A DNA stretch of 64,000 nucleotides from Scatophagus argus (taxonomy: Eukaryota; Chordata; Actinopteri; Scatophagidae). Shown piece by piece: positions 13,201-26,563 of this stretch. Position 1 is the first letter of the stretch. Each line of letters opens with the position of its first letter. The position numbers were made by a program, and so were the translations under genes. The notes beneath the pieces were generated by a model, which did no database searches, was not told where the DNA came from, and saw only the letters and a list, made by a program, of their open reading frames with translations. Where the stretch lies: positions 11,125,950-11,189,949 of the forward strand of contig NC_058502.1 in the NCBI RefSeq assembly GCF_020382885.2, written 5' to 3'.

Positions 13201-16200
13201 TTGCCAGTCAGCTGACACCCATTTTTACCATGCACTGAGGTGTTTCTTCCTACCTCTGCTGTAACTCCTCACCTTCAGAGCCTCATTTGTAGATGCAGCT
13301 CCTCCTGGGAAGATTTTCTCTATCTTTATCATGGGCTGGACTCTGGACTCAATGCCTCCAGAAATACTAATACCTGTAAACATACGGGGATTGGTTGAAA
13401 ATACCAGATTCCAGTATTCTAACTCATCTAACAGTGCATATACTCTCTTTGGTCTTTTTCAGCTCCCATTAAAGTGTCCCAAATTCCCAGATCAGTAGAA
13501 AGTGATGCCCTGACCTCTACTGGTCATGTAATGGATATGGGAAATCATCAAAATGGACAGCTTTACAACAATAATTTGTCCGTTTTTACTAGAAAAGCAC
13601 ATTGAACAAACAGATTAAGAATAGATTGTGAATAATAACATTTTAACTTTAGAATATCCTGAAAATACACTTAGTTTAAATTTAAAAGTGCTTAACACTG
13701 TGTTTCTGAGTGGTACTCACCCAGCGACTGCTTAGCCTTGGAGATGGTCAAAGTGTTGATTTCATACTCCTCAGCTGGCAGAATTGTTCTTCTTTTCACA
13801 CCATTTTGTGAATATTCGTTTGGATCCTGACTGCTCCCTCTGGCTGTAGATGGACTCTTGTCTTTCTGGAGCTCAAACACATCAGCCAGGGGTGTCCTCC
13901 CCCATCGCTGCGAAGGAACACGTACGCTGACCTCTGTGTAGCCCTCCTGCCTGCTCAGTCTGCCATCTATGCTGTCAGGACTCGCCTCCCTTCTTGCTCT
14001 TCCACGGCTGTTCCTCACAGGCGACCTCCCTCGTTCAGGAGCCACATCTGATCGGTCAGATACCGACAACAAGGAGACCTCATCATACCTCGATGCCCCG
14101 TTCTCTCTTCTGTTTGGGGAGCGGTGGGGTTGGCGCCCACGTTGGGTGCTGTGTAGGGTTTCTAAGAGGATGGAGCTGTGGGTGGCTGAGGGGCTCAGGG
14201 AGTGGGAGCGCATGGTGGAGGAGGTGTAGTTGTCAACAGGTACATCCAGCAGAGGGACAAAGGCACGAGTTGGAGGCAAATGGCCTGACTGCTGGCTGGA
14301 CAAACGTAATCTCTCCAACTCTTCAATCAGCTGACCCTGCTGCAGTGTGTCCTGGACCGGCTGGAGGTGGAACCCACCCCTGTAGTCTGCACAAGCATAA
14401 ATACAAGAAATTCAGCAAAACTGAAAAACTCTGCACCACTCTGACCTCACCATTACTACTACTTCTAATATTACTACTACTTCTTACTCAACACTGCATG
14501 ATTTTTTTTCCCTTTTTCCCCCTCTGGAGCCACGAAAAGCTTGGCAAACTATTGTTATTGCCACATGTGCTGTAGGACACCATAACCTGACCTCTAACTT
14601 TGGTAGGTAAAACATTGAGGATAAAACAAGCTCAATTTGTACCAAATGACCTTACAGTATTGTCATCACAAGGTTTACTTCCTCTCACTATAACAACAAC
14701 AAGGTTCTACTGTATAAAGATGACATACTTGAATTTTTGATGTCAAGAAAACATCAGGACAAGATGATTTTGCACTTAGCTGCCTGAATGAGAAAATATG
14801 GATTGTATCATATTTTGATATACTGACATGTAAATGTTGGTTTAAAAGCATAGAGAATAAAAAAGGCTTAATTCTCAAAGATAACAGAAGCATGGTTTCA
14901 TCACCTAAAATAAGGATACGACTAAGACAGATGTGTAAAATAAATGCTCTCCTGACCACTGAGGTCTGAATTTTGATATGTTACTGTCACTTTATATCTA
15001 TAATTTCTTAGCACAGCAATAAAAAAAATCAGTGCAACAGGAGTGCGCCTGTGTCCTCTTTATTATTTGCTGAGGTTTATTTCACCGTTTTATTGTGAAG
15101 TCAGGGAGTCTGATATTCAACTGGACAAAAAAAGTCTTTAATTCTGCATCTCTTGCTTACACAGTACTGATAACTGAGTGATGCCCTTTCAGCTGTGCTC
15201 CGCTTTCACAACGCTGACCGCGTGATCCCTGACCTGTGACTTCAGAAAGTGAGATGGCTGCAGTAAGTCTAAAATGGGACTGTATTGATTGTGTCTCAGT
15301 AACTCTTGAATGACGAAAAGGCTAAAAGCATCTTTGTACTGTATTGTCAAAGTGTCACACTGGCCAAACAGGCAGGCCTCAGTCCTTTCTGTTGGCCGCA
15401 GAGATGTAACACAAGCCTCTGCTTCAGTGCAGGCATGGGAAACCTGAGATAGCATGGTGATGTGTGTGTGTGTATGAGTGTGTGTGTGATGACTGGGAGG
15501 TGGGTATGTATGTGCAGGATGACAGGGATGGGATATGGTCTGTGATGTAAGATGAGGCGGGAAAGACGTGAGGTGAGGAAGGAAAAGTAAGACCAGCAGG
15601 TTTAAGCCCCTCATGTGTCTCGTATTCCTCTGGGATTAGAGACAGGCCAGTACAGAGTCAGAAGAAAGAGGTGAGGAGTAGAAAGAGAAAGGGCGACAGG
15701 ATTAGGAACGGAGAGATGCATCCCATGTACCTGGGACTGGGGTGATGAGGTGACGCCGCGGGGTTCCACTGCGAGGGGAGCGCAGAGCTGGAGAACGCAC
15801 TGAGAAGAAATAAAAAACTACACATATAACAATGATTTTACAAAAATTTCTTTGCTTCTCTTTCTAACTTCAGTCTTACTCTTTTGTTTCTTTCGTGCAA
15901 ACAGAAAATTGTGTATTTATGTCAAGCCGCATGAGTACCAGAGTGATTCTTGAGTATGTTGTACGCCTCCAGCTCAAAGGGCATGACCATGCTGTCAAAC
16001 CGACCCAACTCAGTTGTAGGTATCAGCATTCTGCAGGAGGATGTGATCAGTCAGTCAGTTATATCAACGCACATGCACATCTGTGCATATACTATACTAC
16101 GTATACTATATTCATCTCACCTTATTTCTCTTAGTAGTAGCAGTTTCTCTGGCCTGTCCAAGATTGCCAAAAGGGGGCGAACTAAATCCTCAATCACATT

Positions 16201-19200
16201 GTCAGACAAAAACTGAGGGAATATAATTTTTCACACAAAGATTAGTCGAGTAGAAGAAGAGCAACCAACTTGTGTAGCTGTCTTTACAGACAGGTCTAAT
16301 TCAGATTGTAACAGTAAGGAGTAACTCTTTAACAACTGGTGTTAAAATCATAAAATCACAGACCAAAGGCAATATATTTATGTCAAATTGTCTCCAGACA
16401 AGAGAGCACATTTTCGTGATTAGGAGTTAGGCTGTCTTCTGATATGATGCATTTACACTGTGAATTTCCCCAGTGGGGGACTAATAAAGGCCTATCTTAT
16501 CTTATTAAATATTTACTTTTCCAAGGACACCAGTACACTCCCCTGATTTCAGTCTTTGGTGTTTAATTGCTGCATTAACTGGTAAGTCGTATTGTGCTCT
16601 GACTGGTCTTTTACAGTGGAGGCAAAGTGCCAGTCAGATGACCCCCTAAAACTGGATGGAGTTTGAGTTGGCTCAAACGAAACAAGGAGATCAAACGTTA
16701 GTTGATATTTGATCCGAGCCATGAGTGATCGGCCAAATCTGTCTTTTGTCACAGCTGCTGCCAAACACATACATCACTGAAGAACAGACAGCGACACAGG
16801 GAACAATACTGCACACTTAAACCCATAAGTAGTCCAGCTGATTGTCATTCAGTGGGAGCTAAAAACAAACGAGTGTCACTGTGGTGTCAGAGACGGTCAC
16901 GTCCGATCAGGAACTCACCCGTCGACAGTGTCTCATCACAGCAACCACCTCATCATGGATGAGCAGTTTCTTTGCCATGTCCTCCACGTGCTGCAGTGTC
17001 TCAGGTCGGGGCAGGACGATGCTGTCTTTAATCCCAGCACGGGATTCCCTCGGGGAGGTCAAGAGCTGGAAGGGACGACCTCGCGCCTTATCTAAGGAAT
17101 TAATGTGAAAAATGAAATAAACAAGAATATCTGCAGATGGCATCATTACCCTATAAATATTACTGATCGCTGATTTCAACAATTTTCGAATCAAATTAAA
17201 TTATTTAACACAGAAGTAAATCATTTCAAAATGTTAATTAGTTTGGCTTCAAGATACCAGCAGACGTAATGCTAAATTTTTGCTATGGTTGTAGCCAACC
17301 ACATGGACAACATCACAAATACTGTTGTGGTCGTGAAAAACTGTCAGCACAAGTCTCTTTGCATATGGCATAACACTGCAAGCAAAGAACTTTGTCTTCT
17401 GCCCCAAGCTCTATAAATGAAATTTGCAGAAAACAATGTTCCTCAGATACAGCTTTTTATAATTATCCTTCCAGATGAACTGAAAGTTTTTATGAAAGTG
17501 TAGCTCTTAAATCAACAAAAAAATTAAAAAATGAGTCCAGTTCCACCTAGAGATAATTTTTTATGGGACAACGTGATTGTAATTTAGGTTTGTACCACAC
17601 ATCAATGGACCATCTTTCCATGCACACAAGGATACATTTGTGAAAAATGAAAAAAATGAACTAATCATACAAAATAAAGACAAAAACATAAGATGTTCAT
17701 TCTAAAAGTCCAAAAATCTTCACAGAAAGGCTGTTCCAAAGCTGAATAATTTCAGATCTATGTGATATTTTTAGGTTCCCATCCCCTGTCACCACTGATG
17801 GCCAGAATTAAACTTAAGAAATCCAAGAAATGAGCAACATTCTCTGTGAGAACGGCCAAATGGCACAAGTATCAAACTGAGACAGGACACTATGTATTTT
17901 GGTTCCAGATCTCTGAATTGATGCCCATATCGCCTTGATTTATTCCAAGATTCAAATGTAATAAAAGAAGTGAAAGAAAAAGGCAATTTAATCAAACTCT
18001 TAGGTAACATTTTGCTTTGGAGGTTGCGTGGGGGCAGCTGTGGCCTAGAGGTTGGAGAAGCGGCTTGTGATTGGAGGGTCGCTGGTTCGATTCCCCCACT
18101 GGATGGGCAGGAAAAATTTGGGTGTGATTAATACGGAAAATGCTCCCCCTCCTCCTTTAGCCAGCTGATGTGCCCTTGAGCAAGGCACTTAACCCCCCAA
18201 TATGCTCCCTGGGTGCTTGATGCTGCACACTGCTCCTGTGTGTGTTTCACTGCATGTAATTTGCCAGGTGTCGCATGTGTGTGTTCAACTAAGGATGGGT
18301 CAAATGCAGAAGTGTGTAATAAAGCTGATTCTTCTTCATAATATGTGCCAGGAAAGAAACTGCCCTGTGACAGCACCCTCACCTTCATCAGCATGATGAG
18401 ATGGTGACTTGGAGCAGCCCTTGTCTTTACGGTCTTTCTTAAATAACAGGTTGACAAAGGTCTTAGAACGCTGCAGGCTGGGTTTGCCTTCTGCCGAGCG
18501 CTTCTCCTTCTGTTGCCTTTTCTTCTTTTGTCTGTCCTCTGAAGATGGGGAAAAGAGGGACAAAACAGTGTCCAGTCCCTCAGAATCATCATACATATGT
18601 AGTCAGGATAGATACATTTTTCCCAAACCAAATGTAATTACTGATTTTAACATATTTAACATTGTGCCTGATATCTGCTCAGACCCTCTAAATAACAAAT
18701 AAGTAATAATAACAAGTAATCTAACTAAACAAACTCAACTTAATCTAAGTAATCAAAAGTGGGCAGTCACATGTCATCTCTGCTGTGGTTGTATCTTGTT
18801 CATACTAAAAACATCCAAAAGTGGTGTCAAACCACAGCAAGAACGGGATTTTCTGCATCTCTGCGTATGGTATTGAAAACATATTTCATTAGGCTGCTCC
18901 GTGCTTAACTGCTAGCCAGTAACAGTGGGTGATACACACTCTCCGCTATGAGTACAGACTGTTCATTTCTCTTCCAGTCAGATCCTCTGTTCACTGCAGT
19001 AAATCTGCCACTGTGGAAAGTAACACAGTAATACTGATGAATTGCAGCTACACCAAGCTGAACACACTCCCATCTATTGAGGACTCTACAGCAAAGTGCT
19101 CCAGCTTACATAACAAATGTCCAATAAGCCCTGGGCTTTGGCCCAAATCCCTGCCATGTCCTGGAGGTATAGATGAGCAGAATGAATTGAAAAGGAAAGG

Positions 19201-22200
19201 CTAATAACTCAAAAGCCCCACCAAGGCTTGGATGGCTATTTCTCCATATGCTTGTTCTAATTAATTTCTCAGTAAGGTACAACAAGAGAGAGTAGAGGGC
19301 AGTGATTCATTCTGAGTCTGCATTAACTTTGTGCTCTCTGACAAATTCTGTCTGGTGTTTAAATCAGCCACATGGAGCCTTGGATGTTCTTGTTTTCTTC
19401 CTGGATTGACAGAAGGATGAGGAGTCATTAAAGTGACTGATGCCCTGCAGAAGGTTCTCTGGAGGGTGTAAGGGATGGTCTCATTACACAGTGAATGCAA
19501 GTACTGTCACAAAAATCAGATAAAGAGGTGAACCTGACTGTGGTTGCAATACTCACTGGGCCCTAATTTTGGAAAGGTTTGTTTCTCAACTGAGATGAAT
19601 GATGCTGCCACAGTAATCAACAACCACAACACAGAGTATACCTTGTATTGTTGTTGCTATGAATTGGAACTTGGTGATCCTCTGACTTTTCATCTACCAT
19701 CATCATCAGGTCAAAATTTAACCAGTACTTTGAATTACGACCAACCATCTACATTGATTCATCTACCTCTAATCCAAAAAAAACTTATACTGCTTTAATT
19801 AATATTAAATCTAAATTTGCAAAACAACCTTACATCCACACTTTCACTCTCAGGTCTCACCTGACGCTGTGATGTGGCTCTGGGAACGTCTGATTGGCTT
19901 TCGTGGTCTGCTCAGGGCCATCAGCGCTGCAGTCTTAGGTGAGTGTTTTGCTACTTCCTGGTACCCCGATGAAAGCGTCCTCGTCCGCCCCAGCCCCCCT
20001 TCCTCAACTCCTACCATCTCCCATGGTCCCTCGCCTTTCCCACGTACGACTGTGTCCTTCAGCAGCACTGTGGTTCCCACAGTCCGGCTGGTTTCTGTGG
20101 CGACAAGGTTGCCAGGGTACAACCCATTAGGCGATGGGTGCTCTGGGAAGCTTGAAGGTTGGAGGTCAGTCTGTATGGCGGTGTCAGCAGTTCGCTCTGT
20201 GCTGTTTGGACGTCGATAGTGGTCCTCTGTGGAGATGGCGACGTCTACCATCTCAGAGCCAAAAACAGGAGGGAAAAGGACCTGGGAGAGACCACTGAGG
20301 GAGCTGAGGGGGGTGCTGGAGGACAATGAGGAGGCGGATGAGTTGGAGTCTGAACTTTGGTAGGATGGCGCAGGAACCCCATTGGCCACTGTGGAAGACA
20401 GTTCATAATTAGAATGAAGTATGGGGATTAGCATGTGTTTAAAATGTCACTGTGCAACCTTATGAAACTAATATATTTGTGCAAAAGACACACAAAAACT
20501 GCCAGATTGCACAGTGAAACAGATTTGCACAGAGTTTCATTTCCTTATTTTGCTTGTGTGCTTTGTTCGGATCTTGACCCAGAGGTGAGGTCGTGCTCTG
20601 TTCCAGATGAATGAGCTGCCTTTCAGTACACTGGATTAATCCCTGGCTGCATTCAGAAGTACTCATATCAAACTGAAAAACAAGGAATTTGAGTCCTGTG
20701 AAGAAACTTAGTATAAGCAGGACACATGTTCCTTTTTTATGTCAGTGTTCAAAGAAGACTCCAACAAGTGACTTTGCAAACAGAAATGAGAATGAAAAAC
20801 TCCGTCGTCATTATTTTGTCTGCAGTATTTAGTTTAATGCAGGTAATTCTTTTCACACCACTATTTAAGTCATCATCTCTTTTAAAACTCTTCTTGAACA
20901 CTATCACTAACTTCTAAAATCATATTTTGTGAGAAACACACTTGTGGAATAGTTAACATACATTTGTCGAGCCAGCCATATTCTGCCACCATCTCCTTGT
21001 ATGCAGGGTATCTCCCTGCTTCCTGTTGACGTGCAAAAACACAAAATATTCAGAAAGAACATAAATGCTTAAACTAGAAATTTCACATGATTTTACCCTT
21101 AACGCTAGTGACCCTCAATGCTAGTGAAGTAAGTAGACAGTAAAATGTAAACTTGAAATGTCCGTCTCAAACTTCATGGCGATCCATCTACTAATTGTTG
21201 ATATATCTCACACATAACCACAAACATGAACTTTAAGAGGAGGATCATTCATTAGGATTTATTGTCATCATTGGGCACCATTAATGTCTATACATAATTT
21301 AATGGCAGCCCATCCACCAAACTGGAGTGGCTAACTGATTGACAGACAGACATTTTCATACCCAAAACACATTCATTTCTCAGTGTCAGATCTACAGATT
21401 GAGCTCTTTTAGATATCTTCAGTAGCAACAAAACCTAGAAAAACTGTCGACTCCTTTTAGGCTTCTACTATCTAACTTAAAGTTAATTAATGCACTGTAT
21501 GTCACATATGTTACATCAGTGTTAGTTTTAGTAAATATTTACAGCACACATCCATGTTATTTTATGTGAAAAAGGTGCATGTAAATATATTATGGGTCAC
21601 CATGAAGTAAAAAACTCAATATTATTGATGCAGATGTTTACAAAGGTTTGGAAACTACTGCTCTATGCAAAGTTTTGTTTTCCAGAGGGGAGGCAATTTG
21701 CTTTTTGAACTAGTTTTTGATAGCCCCTCAAATCGATTGTAAGGGATTGTTTCAGTAATACACAGCTTGAGGTCGAAGAGAAGACAATCAAGGTTACATC
21801 TACAATTTTCCACCAGGTGTAACAAAGTTTACTAACTAAAATTAACCCTGGTCCACTACATGTGACTCTGACCCACAAATGGCTCTCATACAGCACAGAA
21901 GGAAGACATAAAATTAGGCTTTCTGGTGATTATAACCTGATCCCTGACTGCCTTTGAATAATGAACGTCGGCCCTGGCTGTTTCTCACACATGGAACCTG
22001 AGATCAGGGGGGTAAAATGAGCATGCAGCAACGTTAGTGAGCTGAGAAAGCTCACATACACACTTAAACACATTGTGCAACACCCACATGCCCATTAATA
22101 CACACAAAAACAATTCCACTATCTAAAAATGACACAGGTTAAGTGGAGCGACCTCACACACATACATGCATACACAGAGACACATGAGGAATTCAGTGGC

Positions 22201-25200
22201 TGTAAGCCAGCTGTATGCTCTGCTGTGCTCCCCTCCTGAGAGGAGCTGCCATTATTTAACCTTCTCTGTCAGTTCACCATTACACATCATACACACTCAT
22301 TTGATCTATTTTGCCTATTAATACAAAACAAACCGTTCATTAGTGGAGCTTTAAATTTGACCTCAAGTTTATCTCACCCTGATGGTCAACATGACATGAG
22401 TGTGGCTCTTTAGGACCTCGACTGCACTGCTGTGGGTGATGTCATCAAAGCTGACCCCATTGGCTGCGAGGATTTGATCGCCCATTTTGATGCCATGCTG
22501 TTCTGCAAGACCACCTGGGTCCAACCTGAAGACAAAATTTATGGCGATATCCAGATACATACAAACACAGGAGACCTGAACTGTGGACACTTGCGGTATA
22601 TGGCCATACATGATTTGTATATCAACACTTTTATATATTTTTTTTATATCATAGATTTGATTATAATATTCTTAATTTATTCACTATTTATTTGACTTTA
22701 TTTAATCAAACTCAATTTTTGTTCTGGATGCTGTGGTGCTGTGTTAAACACTAGCATCTTCATTTGTCTTGTTCACAGTGCGAACTCATTAAAGCAGTTT
22801 TTTGAACAACTTTTGTTTCTGTGGCAATGAACTCAACACAGCCTGATAAATGACGCCTGGTTGCTTTGATCTCGTGCAAAATCAGAAGAAACAAAAGTGT
22901 GAATGAGATCACAGTGTGATGTTTAATTCCTGTGGGAAGATTCAGTTCTCATTTGCCCCTTCATCTTTCCTGTTCAAGGACTCTTAAGCAGGGTGGGTTG
23001 AACCTGCATTCTGCCACGTGCACACACACTGCACCACCCTGAATAATTTTATTTATCCAACACCGATGGCCTCTTTTAGGCGTCAAACAAAAAACATTAG
23101 ATGAATGTGTTTTAAACTACACTTGGTTCATACTTAGAAACATAAATTCCCAGTCCAAACTCTTTGCCTCCTCTGATGTTGAAGCCCAGACAGTAGTCAT
23201 CTGAGGTGGTGAAGAGATGGACGATCCTGCGGAGAGCGCTGTCTGAACTGGCCTCTGATGGTGTGCGGCCACTCTCCTCCACCACCATTCGCCGGTGAAT
23301 TAGATCGACCCTACACACACACACACACATATGCAAAAAAAAATCATACATGCACAAGAGAAAACACTCACATGCTGCTTTCTGTTTCTCCTCTGAGCTC
23401 AAGCCTGTCAGTATCGGTTAATCAAATAGCCATAAAGGTCACAGTAGTAATCCATCCACTGCTGCCACATGAAACCAAGATACAGTGTGTCCAAAAGGAA
23501 AGATAACCAGTGTGAGGTGCAGTCAAGTGACAAGACCTACCAAAACAAGAGCCATGTAAAGGTCATTGGTGGTAATAACAAGGTTGTGGTCCATATATAC
23601 AGTCATAATATACAGTTACTGTTTAGTACATTTGTTAAATAAACCACACAGTGTAAATATTTAATTGTAGATTAGATGTAGGACAACATTTTTGGCACCC
23701 TTTTTCATACTGACACAACCTGTACAAGGCAGCACCTCGGCAACGTTGGACTCACCATGTGGTCTTTTCCTTGGAGTAGCGGATGCCAGGGATCTTTCCC
23801 ACCCGTCTCACCACCATCCTCAGCCTGTTGTTGCCCGTCAGGACCTTCACAGCGCTGCTCATGGTGATGCTCTCCAAGCTGACCCCATTCACCTCCACCA
23901 GCTTATCACCAACAGTCAGCCCAGCTTGTGCTGCAAACACAGGTGGAACTCAGCGTGATGCACGAGAGTAAATGCCACATGGAAACAGAAGACTGCCTGC
24001 CCAGATGTAAACACACTGAAAAATAAGCTTGCCATCACAGTGAAACACACACACTTCATCCTAACCTGCAGAGCTGTCATCCTCCACCTTGCTGACAAAT
24101 ATGCCGAGTCCATGTTCAGAGCCCCCACGGACACTGAAACCCAGACGCCCATCTGGACTCTTATCTACTGTCACTGTGTGAATGTCCTCACTGTCGTCCC
24201 CTCCTGCAAACACAAAAAATCACAAAACACGGTGACAGCCAACTACTGAGTGGATTTGGGCAGACATGAAAAAAAAATTACATCTAAAAAATCAAAACTG
24301 ATTGAAAATTTGTAGAACTTCTTGATAAACAATATAGAAAGTTTTCTACAAATCCATTTCATCAATTACTGTGGGTAGAGTACTGAAACATTAAGATGTT
24401 TGCAAAGATGTTGCATTAATATTTAATATGATCTTAAGTCACTGAGACATTCATGCGTACCTGTGTTGTATCTACTAGGGATGCAACTAAACTAAAATGA
24501 TTATTTTCATCATCAATTAATCTGCTATTTATTTCTCTTAATTAGCTGATGAATTGGTTCATCTATAAATGTAGGAAAACAATGAAAAATGTCCATCACA
24601 AGTTACCAGTGTTTCATATTGTTTGTTTCATCTGCTTATGAGTATAAAACCCAAAGATATTCAGATAACTTTCATGGAAACTGAGAAAACCAGCAAAAAT
24701 TACATTTGAGGAACCACAACTACTGCATTATATTGGTATTTTTACTTACTATCAGAATTGTTGCTGATTAATTCTCTGCTGATTGACTGATAATTAATCA
24801 AATAATCATGCCAGCTCTTGTACCTACAGTATATTGTATTAATGGGGGCAGCCGTGGCCTAGTGGTTTGAGAAGCGGCTTGTGACTGAGGGTCACTGGTC
24901 CACCCTGAACTGGTGTGGTGGAGTGATTGATCAATGCCCCCCATTCCATTAATTGGCTGATGTGCTCTTGAGCAAGGTGCTTAACACCCACCCCCAATTG
25001 CTCCCTGGGCACCTGACATGGCAGCCCATTGCTCCTGTGTGTTTCACTGCACATTGCATGTGTGTGTGTGTTTCAATCAGTGATGGGTTAAATGCAGAGG
25101 AAGAATTTCGGTGTATGTAAAAAATACACTGACAAAATGAAGTTTGAAGTTTTTTTGGTTTTTTTAATAATCAGATACAGATTTTTCTCTAAACTCTAAT

Positions 25201-25451
25201 CCAAACTTGGCCTTGCTACCAGTGGCACCATGTGTGTGTTGCCATGTCAACAGAGGACACTGTTGTGTCCTAAACTCACCATCAACGGGTGCATTGATGA
25301 GAATGACCCGTCCCATTGGTGAGGAGGACCTGCGTCTGTGCTGGTGGTGCTGTCTCTGTATCATGTAGCGTGTGGTTCTGTGGGAACCCCCAGGGTTCCC
25401 CCCTCCATTTGTCATCTCCCTCCAGCCAGAGGGGTGAGGGGAGCGAGCCAT
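10225..25451 (-). CDS. pdzd7: PDZ domain-containing protein 7
   Basis: Exons in transcript order: 25280-25451, 24066-24203, 23756-23930, 23134-23310, 22378-22525, 20962-21022, 19861-20388, 18383-18538, 16919-17091, 16121-16212, 15939-16030, 15731-15799, 13721-14386, 13273-13373, 10225-10401. The total is 2925 nt (974 aa), with phases agreeing at all fourteen junctions. Domains: PDZ1 about 65-145 ([19 protein letters not shown]), PDZ2 about 190-270 ([17 protein letters not shown]), a harmonin-homology domain about 550-625 ([20 protein letters not shown]), a Ser/Arg-rich linker, and PDZ3 about 873-958 ([15 protein letters not shown]). The family scaffolds the Usher type 2 ankle-link complex in hair-cell stereocilia and the photoreceptor periciliary region, binding USH2A, ADGRV1 and whirlin. 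The protein stops soon after PDZ3 and lacks the Pro-rich tail of human PDZD7. The ATG at 25451 is the minimal start; an upstream extension to 26563 is listed separately. The window alone does not show which teleost paralogue (a or b) this is. Confidence 0.93.
10402..13272 (-). other. Last intron of pdzd7
   Basis: Largest pdzd7 intron (about 2.9 kb), between the exons encoding the two halves of PDZ3. No conserved coding sequence is visible on either strand. It is AT-rich unique sequence with short CA runs near 10716-10738. Confidence 0.6.
15460..15490. repeat. GT microsatellite in a pdzd7 intron
   Basis: Imperfect (GT)n run interrupted by ATGA, between the exons at 13721-14386 and 15731-15799. 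Confidence 0.8.
16440..16505 (+). repeat. LINE 3'-end fragment
   Basis: GTGAATTTCCCCAGTGGGG followed by ACTAATAAAGGC and TATCTTATCTTATT is the short 3' tail typical of abundant fish LINEs. It lies in the pdzd7 intron between 16213 and 16918, in antisense orientation to the gene. Confidence 0.6.
18031..18340 (+). repeat. tRNA-derived SINE (full-length type)
   Basis: The head GGGGCAGCTGTGGCCTAGAGG has an A-box-like segment and GGTTCGATTCC is a B box; together they form a tRNA-like promoter. The body carries TGCCCTTGAGCAAGGCACTT then AACCCCCC, GCTCCCTGGGTGC and TGTGTGTTTCACTGCA. The copy ends near GGGTCAAATGCAGAAG. It is antisense within the pdzd7 intron between 17092 and 18382's neighbour exon, abutting the exon at 18383. 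It is related to the copies at 24844 and 30098. Confidence 0.8.
21140..21365 (+). repeat. Dispersed fish repeat fragment
   Basis: The phrases CTCAAACTTCATGGCGATCC, TTGTTGATATATCTCACACA and ACTGATTGACAGACAGACAT match a repeat common in teleost introns, whose usual form reads like ATGGCAATCCATCCAATAG. Its class is not clear from this copy. It lies in the pdzd7 intron between 21023 and 22377. Confidence 0.45.
24478..24822 (+). repeat. Dispersed AT-rich teleost repeat (MITE-like), near full length
   Basis: It starts AGGGATGCAACTAAACTAAA then ATGATTATTTTCATCATCAA and ends near AATCAAATAATCATGCCAGC and TCTTG. The two ends are roughly inverted (GATGCAACTAA versus TCATGCCAGC), and the interior AAATGTCCATCACAAG and CAAAGATATTCAG is diagnostic of a very abundant fish family. 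Fragments of the same family lie at 47627-47880 and 54040-54190. Confidence 0.6.
24844..25150 (+). repeat. tRNA-derived SINE, same family as 18031
   Basis: The head GGGGGCAGCCGTGGCCTAGT and the body GTGCTCTTGAGCAAGGTGCT, GCTCCCTGGGCACCTGACAT and GATGGGTTAAATGCAGAGG closely follow the 18031 copy. The B box is degraded (GGTCACTGGTCCACCC), so it is unlikely to be transcribed. It lies in pdzd7 intron 1, antisense to the gene. Confidence 0.8.
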
Positions 25452-26563
25452 GCTATGTGTCTGGCAGTTCTTCCCTTAGTCATCCAGACAGGAGGAGATC
25501 TGGGGTCTGCTGTCAAGATGGATGAGGTGCAGCCTGGGGTCTGTGGAAGGGACGTGGGGGACAGGTGTAGCAGGGAAGTGGATTTTCTTGCACCTGCTGG
25601 TCCAGACTAGATGATAAAACATTGAAGTTGGTCCCCACTGGAGCAGGCAACTTATGAAGCTGTAGGTAACATCCCTGATCTTCACTGAAACCAATGTCAC
25701 ACTATAAACAAAACTTGATAAAAAATCTAAGATCCACAGGGAGGAATATGAAATAGAAAAACTGAGCTAACAACCATACACTCCTTTAAAAATGGTGGTG
25801 CAAAATAGCATTCCATGACTGAAATGAAATCCTAATTTTCCTTGCTCGTTCAAGAAGCTGGTATAATCCACTTGTTTTCTGTGGCTTCTGGATCCATCTC
25901 CATCGAGCCTATGGTTCCTGTTTCCCACCTGCTTCCGCTGAGAGGCTGCCGGCCTGTCTGCAGAGAAGTCAGCAGTGCATGGTGATTCCCCTCGGGTCAT
26001 GTTTAATTAAATGGATATCTGCTGAGAAAAGAATATGCTGCGATGAGTAATGCGCTCTCAGAGGTTTCAAACGGGATAATAAAACTTCCTCATTTGACTC
26101 AGTTACGACCTATAACCCGGGATCTTGAACACAATGAAATAAAAATGTCATATATTTAACGTGCTCTCTTTGAATTTCACTGCTGCTCAATCAGCACCAT
26201 GGACAGCGTCTAAGAGACAGGAAACAAGTGGCTTAGTTTTGGAACAGTTGATCATCAACTATTCACAAATTTAACTACTGCCCTACTTGTTGACATTGTC
26301 GGTCAACTTTAACGCGTCTTGCTTCAGTCCAAAGATGTTCCTGCTGATACCTTGCATCGTGAAACGCTACAAATCGCCCGTGAAACACTTATAACACCAT
26401 GACACTGCGTTTAAACCAATCAAAGTGTGACATGAGCGTTACCTGCTGTGTCCATGTTGTGCCGCATGAACTCGGACAGGCGCTCACTTGTCCGCCTCAC
26501 TGACGCATTATCGGACACATCCGGAGTATTAAGTGCCACCTCATTTGTTCTCCTAGCGACCAT
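25452..26563 (-). CDS. pdzd7: Candidate upstream coding exons of pdzd7 (N-terminal extension)
   Basis: On the minus strand an ATG at 26563 opens a 121-nt exon (26443-26563) that ends at a GTAACG donor in phase 1. A 29-nt exon (25929-25957) has a TTCTCTGCAG acceptor and a GTGGGA donor and joins in frame. A third acceptor at 25461-25462 adds 9 in-frame nt before the ATG at 25451. Together they add 53 residues (start MVARRTNEV; internal SVRRTSERLSEFM), giving a 1027-aa Pdzd7, close to the human length. The evidence is phase agreement and an open frame only; the last acceptor has a poor pyrimidine tract. These could instead be 5' UTR exons. Confidence 0.45.

Noticed and set aside
18031-18110. tRNA-like head as a genuine tRNA gene (also at 24844 and 30098)
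   Set aside because: A- and B-box-like segments are present, but the cloverleaf is incomplete and the sequence continues into a shared SINE body.
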